64,000 nucleotides of DNA, taken from positions 62,001 to 126,000 of the forward strand of contig LSRY02000001.1 in NCBI GenBank assembly GCA_001643675.2. Direction: 5' to 3'. Both the position numbers and the translations under genes were made by a program. Below the pieces are notes generated by a model, which was given only the letters and a program-made list of their open reading frames with translations, ran no database searches and was not told the origin of the DNA. This stretch comes from Monocercomonoides exilis (lineage: Eukaryota; Preaxostyla; Oxymonadida; Polymastigidae). Below, in pieces: positions 11,301 to 22,400 of the stretch (the first letter of the stretch is position 1; each line of letters starts with the position of its first letter).

Positions 11301-14300
11301 TCCGGAATAAAGAGTTCATCGAACAAAATGCAATCTATGGGATGGATGCTGGAGAGCACAAAGAGGAGGCGATGGACTTGATGAGTCTGATTGTGAAATA
11401 CCAATCAGACACGATTGTTGTGTCGAGCAAAGAAGGGAAAGGAGGGAGGAATGAACAGCAATGTGGAAAGCCTTTGCTTCCTTGTGCAACAATTGGGTTT
11501 GGGCTGAGGCATCTGACACATGATTTCTTCAGCCAGGTGTTTGTCGATGAAGAATCTGTAATTGATGAGGAAATTGGATTGGACACGCTCACATTGAGTG
11601 GGATGCATGAAGTTCAGAGTCGAGTGGTTGTGAAAGGGAGAATGAACTGTAGCAAAGAAATGATTGTGGAAACAAGTGGGCAGGTGTATGTGAGATGGAT
11701 TCAATTTTCATTTGAAGAAGTGGAATCAACACCGACTCCACTTCCAACGACTCATTCATCATTCATGAAGATTTGTTCGGGGAAGACGTCGATCAGCATG
11801 TGTTCGTTTGAGGGAGTGAGCTCGGCCGGGGAGGAAATGGCAGAAGTGCCATTCTGCCTGATATTTGTGGAGAGAGGGAAATGCTCAATGGGGAATGTGA
11901 GTGTTATGTGGCTTTCATTTTTGAGTGAAGCAGTGATGGTGATGGAAGAGGATTGTGAAGTGAGTGGGATGGCACTGAGAAATGTTGAGGGAAGCAAAGA
12001 CTGTTTGAAGATCGGTGGAGGTGGGAGTGTGAAGATGGAAAAAGTGGAAGCAGGAAATGTGAGGATGGAAGACGGATGGGTCATAAGAGCAAATGGAAAG
12101 GAAGAAGGGAGACACAACAGAGAGGAAGGAGAGTTTTCATTTTCGATTTTGTCATCTTCATTTGAGAACATCACGTGTGTGGATGAGCGTGCAGGAGCAA
12201 TTGAAGTGGAGGGGATGGAAGGAAATGCAGAGTTTTCGAACTGCTCTTTTTGTGGGTGTTCATCGAGAAGAGAGAAGGGGAAGATGATTTCGCTTTTGGT
12301 GTGCAAAAGAATTCAGATGAGGCAGTGCTTGTTTGATGGGAAGGCAAATAAAAAGGATTTGAATGAGGAAGTGGTTGATGTGTGCAAATGGAATGGGTCA
12401 GTTGTTGAGGTGAAGGAGAGCGCGGGGGAGATGAAGGATACCAGTTTTGTGAGCTGTTCGGGTGGAGGTCTTTCTGTATGCGAAGGAAGGATGAAGATTG
12501 AAGATGGTAAGTTTGAGAACAACAATCCTTCGATTGAAAGATATCCATCTGCCAGACGAAACATTCTCTGTTCAGACACAGGACCATTGAATGTGATGAG
12601 TTTGAAAGGAGGAGACGGATGGGAAAGAAACACATCCTTGTGGATTCTGGATGAAGGATGTGAACTGGATGGGATTGTCTCTGAGAGAGCATCCACTCTG
12701 TTCGTTCCAGTTGTGGAAGAGGCGATGAATGAGACAACATCCGATGGTAGAACAAGCATCTCACTGACTGGGAAACTTCTTCTTCCATGCAATGTATCGC
12801 TTCGTTTGAGCTTCAGGAATGGAAAGGAAGAAGTGGTCGAGATCTATGGAATTGGTGAAAGGGAAAGTGTATCAGAGAAAGAGATGGTTGCTGTTGTTTC
12901 ATCTGCTCAGATGACAGCGGTGGGAGCTGAGACAGAAGTATCTGTGAGTCTTCTGTTTGGAAAGATTGATTCGCCATCATCAACAGAATCATTTATTCTG
13001 AAGAACAAAAGTGAAAGTCAGGCAAATGGAGATGAAAAACTTGTTGAAGGAGGAAAAGAAGGAAAATCTTATTGGTTGTTGATTGTGATTGTGCTTGTTG
13101 CGATATTATTTATCGTGTTAATTGGCTTTATTATTTTTGTTGTTCGATGGAGAAAGCAAAAGAGAAGAACTGAAGAACTGGAAGAGATTGTGAATGACAA
13201 CATCAAAAAGGATCCGAAGGCATTCGAGATGGTGACGATGGAGATGTCTCCCGAGGAGCAGTGGAGGAGGGCAGAGAGGGAGGCTGAGAAGAAGAATGAA
13301 GAGAGGTTCAAGAAGAGGGTGTATGAGAAAAGCTTGGGACACTCAGAGTCATCTGAGCATCTTCTTTCTGAGAGTGGTTCCACTGAATACATTCTGGGGA
13401 AAGATTCAGACAAGATCCCAGATTGGGCATTGGAAAAGGTTGAAGAAGAAGAGATTCGAAAGAGATCACCTTCACCATCCATTTCATCCACTTCAACAAC
13501 AGACTCAGATTCAACATTTGTTCGAAGGGAGGAATTGTGTCCAACCACCTCATCGATGTCGAATCTCGTGGATGCAATGGCATGCTCGTCTCCTCATGAG
13601 AAGCTGATTGTGGATCTGAGGGATTCGCTGTTCATGCTGCTGCACGGAAAGAATGAGAAGAAAGAGATGGCCATTGGGAGCTTGAAGGAAAGAGAGCAAA
13701 CAGCTGCTCAAATCCTGTTCTGGGTGGCTGGCGGCGCACTCTTCTCCTTCGAAGACGGGGAGGACGATCTTCCCTCTCTGCCAAACCTCAGCCCCCACAT
13801 CGTGCTGTTCTCCGAGCACATGGTCATCTGCATCGCCCTCCATTCAGATTTCTCTTCTGAAGACTCCGACACATCCTCCATCTCTTCTTCAACCGTTGTC
13901 ACATCTGCAAGCGATGATGATGATGATGGCAGAAACGATAGAGACTCTCTGCCCTCATCTGCATTTGAGGAAGAAGATAGCTTCAAAAAGAGTGTTTGAG
14001 GTGGAAGGCGCCTGAGCTCCTGATCAACAAGAAGATGGGGGCAACACAGAAGTCCGTGGCATTCTCCATCGGGATGATGCTGTGGGAGTGTGTGACGCTC
14101 CAGATCCCGTTTGGCGAGTACGAGGCCGAGACTGCCGGCCAGAAGATAGCAAATGGCGAAAAGCCAGATCTGGGCGCGGCAGGCTGCTCCGCCTTCGCCC
14201 AAACCATCAACGCCTGCCTTTCCCAAAATCCAGATGCCCGCCCCAGCCCTGCCCAGCTCCAGCGCCAGTTCATCCAGCACTTTCCCGGTGGCGCTCCCAG

Positions 14301-14418
14301 CCTCACAGCTTCCGATGCCCTCTATTGTTACTGCCCCTTGCACCTCAACTGCTCCTCCGATCAATCTGCCTCCTATTCCGCAACAACCTTCACCGAAGAT
14401 CCCGCTGCCCCCTCCTGA
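5373..14418 (+). CDS. Giant surface receptor: beta-helix ectodomain, one TM span, pseudokinase tail; broken by two frameshifts
   Basis: Three overlapping frames (5373-9362, 9278-13999, 13996-14418) read as one type I membrane protein of about 3,000 residues. The start gives a hydrophobic signal peptide (MNIVFVIIARILAV). The ectodomain is rich in Cys, Gly and Ser, with repeated GGG and C-x-F-x-x-N turns typical of Pmp/pectin-lyase-like right-handed beta-helices. Five modules of about 345-435 residues are marked by a CG....PC box (nt 6935, 7983, about 9288, 10322, 11462). A membrane-proximal SARRNI/GGDG/NTSLWI block precedes the TM span (about 13066-13145). The tail ends in a kinase C-lobe-like WKAPELL region. 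Each break looks like one lost base: near 9288, and in an A run at 13985-13989 that is one A longer in the paralogue. They may be real mutations or sequencing errors. Confidence 0.8.
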
Positions 14419-15530
14419 TCCTTCTCCGAGCAGCTGAACATGCCCTGTCTTTTTCCATCCAGCTCTCCCCCAGCCCTTCCACATCCCGATGACTGGCTTG
14501 GAAGCTAGCAAGCGAAAAAGTCACATCTGCAGCTCAAATAAAGCGGAAATGACGCAGGCAAGATAGATGCTCACAAATGACGATAGCGCAGACTGCATCT
14601 CATTCTGTGCCTCTTGTCAAACGTAACAGTTGTTTTATTAATTTATTAATTGTTTGTCTTTTTTTTGGGAATACTTCCATATGTTTTCTGTTATCTGTTT
14701 TCCGTTTTCATTTTGCCAGCTCCGATTTTGTTGTTATTATGAGGACCAGGCTCGCCAAGCTGCGGCCGTGTAGCTTTTTGCATCCTTCCATTTTGTGTTT
14801 GTTTGTTTGTTTGTTTTGTACTCGCTTTGTATTCGGCGTTTTTCTTCATTCACAGATGTTGTGGTTTTCAAGCCATTTTCATCCCCATTTCATTGTCCTG
14901 TTCCCACCCATGTGCGCTCTTCACATCACTTCCGTTGGCGCGCTCTCTCTCTCTCTAAAATAAACAAATCAGGGCATTTGCACTTCTAGATGGGAAAAAC
15001 TCACAAACAGGTGCCAAAAAGAAAAAAGCAAAAATTGCGTTTCTGTCACAATTCTCTGTCTTTCTGAGAAAAAGAAAAGCAAACGAATAAAATGCGAATT
15101 TTTCTATCAATAAAAACGATTGAGTGCACACCATTCTCTTCGGCCGAGAAAATGTCAAAGCGCTCGCTCAGCAAGAACACTCACTTTGTGTGCTTGCCCA
15201 GGAAGCAACACGAAAACGGAAACAGCACCAAACTCAATTTAGAAAGAGCCATGTTAGCCTTGCAACATAAAGAATAACAATATCACAAACAGATGCATCG
15301 GATGATTCACAAATGAAAAGAAAAGAAAAGAAAAAGCTTTAAAAAAATGAATGAATGAATGAATGAATGAATGAATGAAGAGGACAAAATCCAAATCACA
15401 CATCTAACCAACACTCAAAAAGCACAGATAACCCCACAGACATTTCAAAAACCGGTTTGATGGATAATTAGCAACAACAAAAAACAAAAAAGCAACTGTC
15501 ATAACAGAGCAAACCAGAAAAATCAATACA
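12999..15530 (+). repeat. Left arm of the 2.5-kb inverted repeat
   Basis: The arm begins abruptly inside the receptor coding frame at the KNKSESQANGDEK segment and runs through the TM span, tail, stop codon and 3' flank. The inverse complement is at 16920-19446. The coding part and first kilobase of 3' flank are almost identical. The differences seen are two residues near the outer end (GG versus EE context), an A5/A6 run, a T8/T7 run near 14659 and the length of a GAAT microsatellite at 15347-15380. Beyond about 15390 identity falls and fades by about 15530. Confidence 0.93.
14537..14542 (+). terminator. Candidate poly(A) signal AATAAA for the left receptor gene
   Basis: An AATAAA hexamer lies about 120 bp after the shared stop codon. 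It is retained in the other arm of the inverted repeat at 17902-17907. Use as a cleavage signal is inferred. Confidence 0.45.
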
Positions 15531-16919
15531 CACATATTTGATAAATCAATAAAAAATAATTTTTGTTCTTCTGAAAATTCTCTTCAAAATGTTGAAATAT
15601 TGCTTGTTTATATGCTTCATGAAACCAGAAAGTGGAAATATCATTCTCACAAAAAAGTGTTAAAAAAAGTTTAAAATGAAAACAAACAGTTTCAGGCAAA
15701 ATGGACAATCAACGAAGCCTCTTCAAATGTAGTGCTTCATTCGGTTACATCTTTCTCGGATGAATTTCAATCTGCAAAATCAATATTATTTGGTGGGTTT
15801 ATTTCACAAAAATCTGTAGCAGAAGGAGCATCCACTGCGTTCATGTGAAAACATTCCATCACAAAGCATTTAATGCAAAATTATAGTTTTTTTGCACCAA
15901 TTATTTATTTTTCCAATTGGCTTTTTCCTCGTGAAAGATCGATTTTATCTGTTTCTCTTTTTTGCAACAAATTCGACAGATAAATTGACTTCACAGTTCT
16001 CCATTTTCCCCATATGGATTTTATAAGCAAAAACGATGTAATTGCTCAATTCCTCGTGGGTTTTGATTTGTAATTTAATCGATTTGAACGTATATCTTTC
16101 AACAAAGCTCATTTCATTTCTTCAATGAATAACTACTTTTTTGTCATTTTATTTGAACAACAAAATATGTACACTATTTATTGGCTCAACGTGAGTTAGT
16201 CGAAAGAATTTCTGGCTCAATCTCAAAATTCTTTTTTTGTTTTTTTGAATAAATGCTCCCATACTAAAAGCTGATTTTTAAGCAAATGAAAAAACAGCAA
16301 TATTCGAAGTGTCATTTGGAGATGCGCAACAAAAAATGAGAATCAATTGGTGAAAGCAAAAAGAAACAGGGAAAGGCGAAGAAAGCATGCTTTTGAAAAA
16401 CCAGAAAAGGAGGTGAAGCACATTATTGAAATTGAGCAATGGCTTGAAGCAAGCAGGACAAAACATTGGATAACGCTCCAATAAATGAAACAATTAGTAA
16501 TCGGAATAGCATCCAATGGAGTTATTCAAAAAATGAAGAACAAAGGGAAAAAGAAGAAAAACAAGGATGGATGAAAGAATGACTGAAAAGGCAAGACAAA
16601 AAGAAATTGAAAATTTTCCCAGTGATTTTCACACACCCTCATTAAATGTGTGAGTGCTTAAAGGAGAGCGGAAAAAGAAGTTGATTGAAGAAAACAAAGA
16701 AGAAATTTCAGAAGCAAAAAGGTGAAGCGGGAAAGGAAATGGAAGGAGCGACTGGAAATAAAGATACTACGAAAAGATAACTGAGTAGAATTAGATGGAA
16801 CCAAAAACAATATTGATTCACTTTTTAAGATTCAATTTGCATATTATTAATTCATTTTGCAAACAAGGAGCGAAAAGAAAAGGATTTATACGCAATAAAG
16901 ACATTAATAACGACTAATT
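15531..16919. other. Spacer between the arms of the inverted repeat
   Basis: This is 1.4 kb of AT-rich DNA with no convincing gene. A 71-codon minus-strand frame (16278-16493) has no recognisable features. It contains the ends of both 3' flanks of the converging receptor genes. Confidence 0.6.
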
Positions 16920-19446
16920 ATTTGTATTTTCTGGTTTGTTCTGTCGTAGCAATTGGTTGTTTGTTTTTTGTTGTTGATTGTTTGATTTGTTTGTTTTTGA
17001 AATGTCAGTGGGAGTATTTGTGCTTTTTGAGTGTTGGCCAGACGTGTGATTTGGATTTTGTCCTCTTCATTCATTCATTCATTCATTCATCCATTCATTT
17101 TTTTAAAGCTTTTTCTTTTCTTTTCTTTTCATTTGTGAATCATCCGATGCATCTGTTTGTGATATTGTTATTCTTTATGTTGCAAGGCTAACATGGCTCT
17201 TTCTAAATTGAGTTTGGTGCTGTTTCCGTTTTCGTGTTGCTTCCTGGGCAAGCACACAAAGTGAGTGTTCTTGCTGAGCGAGCGCTTTGACATTTTCTCG
17301 GCCGAAGAGAATGGTGTGCACTCAATCGTTTTTATTGATAGAAAAATTCGCATTTTATTCGTTTGCTTTTCTTTTTCTCAGAAAGACAGAGAATTGTGAC
17401 AGAAACGCAATTTTTGCTTTTTTCTTTTTGGCACCTGTTTGTGAGTTTTTCCCATCTAGAAGTGCAAATGCCCTGATTTGTTTATTTTAGAGAGAGAGAG
17501 AGCGCGCCAACGGAAGTGATGTGAAGAGCGCACATGGGTGGGAACAGGACAATGAAATGGGGATGAAAATGGCTTGAAAACCACAACATCTGTGAATGAA
17601 GAAAAACGCCGAATACAAAGCGAGTACAAAACAAACAAACAAACAAACACAAAATGGAAGGATGCAAAAAGCTACACGGCCGCAGCTTGGCGAGCCTGGT
17701 CCTCATAATAACAACAAAATCGGAGCTGGCAAAATGAAAACGGAAAACAGATAACAGAAAACATATGGAAGTATTCCCAAAAAAAGACAAACAATTAATA
17801 AATTAATAAAACAACTGTTACGTTTGACAAGAGGCACAGAATGAGATGCAGTCTGCGCTATCGTCATTTGTGAGCATCTATCTTGCCTGCGTCATTTCCG
17901 CTTTATTTGAGCTGCAGATGTGACTTTTTCGCTTGCTAGCTTCCAAGCCAGTCATCGGGATGTGGAAGGGCTGGGGGAGAGCTGGATGGAAAAAGACAGG
18001 GCATGTTCAGCTGCTCGGAGAAGGATCAGGAGGGGGCAGCGGGATCTTCGGTGAAGGTTGTTGCGGAATAGGAGGCAGATTGATCGGAGGAGCAGTTGAG
18101 GTGCAAGGGGCAGTAACAATAGAGGGCATCGGAAGCTGTGAGGCTGGGAGCGCCACCGGGAAAGTGCTGGATGAACTGGCGCTGGAGCTGGGCAGGGCTG
18201 GGGCGGGCATCTGGATTTTGGGAAAGGCAGGCGTTGATGGTTTGGGCGAAGGCGGAGCAGCCTGCCGCGCCCAGATCTGGCTTTTCGCCATTTGCTATCT
18301 TCTGGCCGGCAGTCTCGGCCTCGTACTCGCCAAACGGGATCTGGAGCGTCACACACTCCCACAGCATCATCCCGATGGAGAATGCCACGGACTTCTGTGT
18401 TGCCCCCATCTTCTTGTTGATCAGGAGCTCAGGCGCCTTCCACCTCAAACACTCTTTTTTGAAGCTATCTTCTTCCTCAAATGCAGATGAGGGCAGAGAG
18501 TCTCTATCGTTTCTGCCATCATCATCATCATCGCTTGCAGATGTGACAACGGTTGAAGAAGAGATGGAGGATGTGTCGGAGTCTTCAGAAGAGAAATCTG
18601 AATGGAGGGCGATGCAGATGACCATGTGCTCGGAGAACAGCACGATGTGGGGGCTGAGGTTTGGCAGAGAGGGAAGATCGTCCTCCCCGTCTTCGAAGGA
18701 GAAGAGTGCGCCGCCAGCCACCCAGAACAGGATTTGAGCAGCTGTTTGCTCTCTTTCCTTCAAGCTCCCAATGGCCATCTCTTTCTTCTCATTCTTTCCG
18801 TGCAGCAGCATGAACAGCGAATCCCTCAGATCCACAATCAGCTTCTCATGAGGAGACGAGCATGCCATTGCATCCACGAGATTCGACATCGATGAGGTGG
18901 TTGGACACAATTCCTCCCTTCGAACAAATGTTGAATCTGAGTCTGTTGTTGAAGTGGATGAAATGGATGGTGAAGGTGATCTCTTTCGAATCTCTTCTTC
19001 TTCAACCTTTTCCAATGCCCAATCTGGGATCTTGTCTGAATCTTTCCCCAGAATGTATTCAGTGGAACCACTCTCAGAAAGAAGATGCTCAGATGACTCT
19101 GAGTGTCCCAAGCTTTTCTCATACACCCTCTTCTTGAACCTCTCTTCATTCTTCTTCTCAGCCTCCCTCTCTGCCCTCCTCCACTGCTCCTCGGGAGACA
19201 TCTCCATCGTCACCATCTCGAATGCCTTCGGATCCTTTTTGATGTTGTCATTCACAATCTCTTCCAGTTCTTCAGTTCTTCTCTTTTGCTTTCTCCATCG
19301 AACAACAAAAATAATAAAGCCAATTAACACGATAAATAATATCGCAACAAGCACAATCACAATCAACAACCAATAAGATTTTTCTTCTTTTCCCTCTTCA
19401 ACAAGTTTTTCATCTCCATTTGCCTGACTTTCACTTTTGTTCTTCA
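16920..19446 (-). repeat. Right arm of the 2.5-kb inverted repeat
   Basis: This is the inverse complement of 12999-15530. The outer edge is sharp at 19441-19446, where the right gene's own sequence (a TDAIVV stretch) replaces the left gene's. Predicted small frames, including 17168-17353 (61 codons), are identical to their mirror frames at 15092-15277 because the DNA is nearly identical, not because they are genes. The inner edge (16920-17040) is diverged. Confidence 0.93.
17902..17907 (-). terminator. Candidate poly(A) signal for the right receptor gene
   Basis: AATAAA on the minus strand about 120 bp after the stop, the mirror copy of 14537-14542. Confidence 0.45.
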
Positions 19447-22400
19447 CAACAATGGCATCGGTGAAAGAAGGACTGGAGGGGTTGCCGAACTGCAGCGCAA
19501 CCAACACATCTGCCTTGTCAGATGCATCAGCTATTGCATTTGCTGGGATGGTGCTGGCGATCTCGTTCTCGCTCACATAATCGTCATGAGAGAAGAGGCC
19601 TTTCTCCACAGCGTGTTGATCGCCGAGGAGGAAGAAGAGGGCGTATGAGAGGTTGCAAGGGAGAAGGAGGGAGCCGTTGCAGCGGATCTGGATGTGGGTG
19701 TTGTTGTGATGGGTGATGGCAGCGCTGGTGAGTGTGGGGATGAAGAACGAGGATGCTCTTTGAGCAGGGATGCCGTGGAGCGAGCATGCGGTTGTGTGGA
19801 TCCAGAGGGAAGTGTTTGGAAGGAGGCCGTCTCCGCCGGCGATGCTTGTGAGATGGAGGGCGGAGGCATTTGAGCAGATGATGTTGCGGCGGGCAGACTG
19901 GTAGTTGGGGATGGATGGGGTGTTGTTTGCGAAGAGGATCTTGCGTATGTGCGCAGACGCGGCAGAAAGAGAGAGGGCGCCCTGAGGCGCAGCGGTGAAT
20001 GCAGCGTCTGTGATTGCGACTGATGAGTCGGCGAAATGGACAAGAGACCCGTTCCATGTGCACACGTTGTCTGCAACTTCTCTGGCTGTGTTGGCTGTGT
20101 TGGATGTGCTGGATGTGCATGAGGCAGCGGTACCTGTGCCTTGGAAGATGCATGCTTCGATCTGGATGTTTGCACAATTAGCAAAGCGCTCCATCGTTCC
20201 TGTTGCAGATGCAGATGCGAATGTGGGTGTGGAAGTGGAAGAGGAAGTGGAAGTGAAGTTGGTGAAAGAGCAGTTGTGCTGGAGGATGGTTCCTGTGCAC
20301 GAAGTGCAGTCAATGCCGCATCTCTTGGTTGTTGCATGGGCAACAGCCACCCCGACCAGCTTCAGCAGAGAGGCAGGTTCATCTGGAGAAGGCTGGGTGC
20401 CTGGGGTTTGGGGGCAGCCGCACGTGATGAATGCATTATCTGCTGTGGAGTTGTGTATGGCGAGATCTCTGATTTCGATGGTGGTGCTTGGCTCGATGGC
20501 AAGCGCGGCGTTGCTGGTGGCAGTGCTGCTGATGTTTGTTTCTGTGCACACTGCAACAGCTGAGCTGCAGAAGAGGAGGAGATTGCGAGTTGTGGCGATT
20601 GAATGGAGGGAGGCTTTCCTCATCTCGAACACCCCGCTTGCCACAGAGATGAGTGTGGAGTTGAGGAGAGCTTCAGTTCCGGCAGATGTGAATGTGCATG
20701 AAACGACGAGCAAGCTGCCGTTGAGCTGGCGAAAGACAGAGTCGAGCTCGGACGCGAAGCCGGAGCTAATGGAGAAGTGGCAGCTGTCGAGCGAGCAATC
20801 GTTTGCAAAAGCGACGACAGCGTGGTGGGTTTGCTCGATTGCGATTGGAGTCTGGAGATGGACCAGGCAGATCAGCTTTGTTGCTGAGCGGAGGGTGAGG
20901 TCGGCGAGTGTTGTCTGGCGGGCGAAGGCAGAATCGGTGTGGACAACGACCATGTTCCAAGTGCCGCTGTCGATGTGGCGGATGCTGTTGTCGATGGTTC
21001 TGCACATGTTTGAGGTGGAGCCGCACTGGCGCGAGTCAGTTCCGAGGAGGCAGGCGTGGATCTGGCCGGCCTTGAAGAAGGTGATGAGCGGGATGAGATC
21101 GAGAAGGGTGCTGTCGGTGAATGTGGAGCCGCAGATGGAGTTGTTTGTCTGGAGAGAGGGCTGGGTGAAGTCGAGTGTGAATTGGGTTTCGTTGATCTGT
21201 GTGGCGACGTGGTCGGACCGGATGAAGATGTCTTTGCCGGCAAAGGCGTCGTTCAAGATGAAGCGGTCGTTGAGGATGCGGAGCGGGATGGGGTGGAGGA
21301 GGTCATCAGGAGCTGGGGGTGAAGATTGAGAATAAGATTGAGAATGGGATTGGGGCTGGGTGCAGTCGATCATGAGAGCACCGCCTTTGCCCTTTGTGCG
21401 CGAGCACACACACTGAGTGAGCACACACGAAGCCACTTTCAGAGAGGATTCGGTGGAGCTGAGGCACACACGCACCGCGCCTCCTTCGTCGATGGTTTCT
21501 CCCACGCAGTTTGTGCAGAAGCAGGAGTCGAGCACACAGTCGATGCTCTGATACGAAGGGAGGGCAAAGACAGTTGAGTGATTGGCGCGGGCAGTGATGT
21601 TTGTGAAGTTGGAGTCTGCGATTGTGAAGGTCAACTGGCTGTTTGTGGGGCTGTATGTCTGCTTGGATGCGTCTTCAGCGGGTGCAGCGACCTCGATTAT
21701 CCCTGCTGGCGAGGCATCCACCATGCAGGCGGACAAGTTCTGCACAGCTGCTTGGGATGCGGTTGCAGCGACAAGGAAAAAGGGATGGGCGAGAGTGATT
21801 GCAGAGACGCAGCAGTTGGCGATGTCGGCTGATCCGGCAAGCACAGACACAACAGCATAGCTGGTTGGAGAGGAAGGGGCTGTGGATGCAAAGGAGCAGG
21901 CAGAGAGGGAGAGGCGGGCAGATGATGTGGCGGTTTGGAGAAAAGAGAGGATGCTGTGAAGCGAGGGTGGAAGAGAGAAGGAGAGGTTGGCGAGGCGGAG
22001 GAGGATGGAGGAGGCGAGGAAGGCTTTGTTGCTGCCTTGAAGGGCTGGCTCGTGCACTGCGACTGGTGTGCCATGGAGGTTGCCATTTATTAGGAGTTGT
22101 GGATTGTGGTGTGTAGCAGAAGGCTGGAGGTGGAGGAGGATGGAGAAGGTGGTGCTGTGTGTGACTGTGATTGTGGAGGCAGAGGATGGAAGGTCGGGGA
22201 CAAACCGGAGCTGGAGAGCCTTGTCGATGGATCTGCAAGGTGCGACGTCAAAGCCGCAAGCGCTGAAGTCCCATCCATCTGTGCCGTCGACATAGGCATG
22301 GGCAGAGAAGTTGGTCCAGAGGTACACAACGAGCGGCACAGCATAGTGCTCGCCGCATGTTGCTCTTTCCCAGCCGTTGAGCTGGTGCAGCGACTGGAAG

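Noticed and set aside
14577-17790. Small frames present identically in both repeat arms (for example 61 codons at 15092 and 17168)
   Set aside because: Their conservation follows from near-identity of the DNA arms; homopolymer changes (T8/T7) alter them freely.
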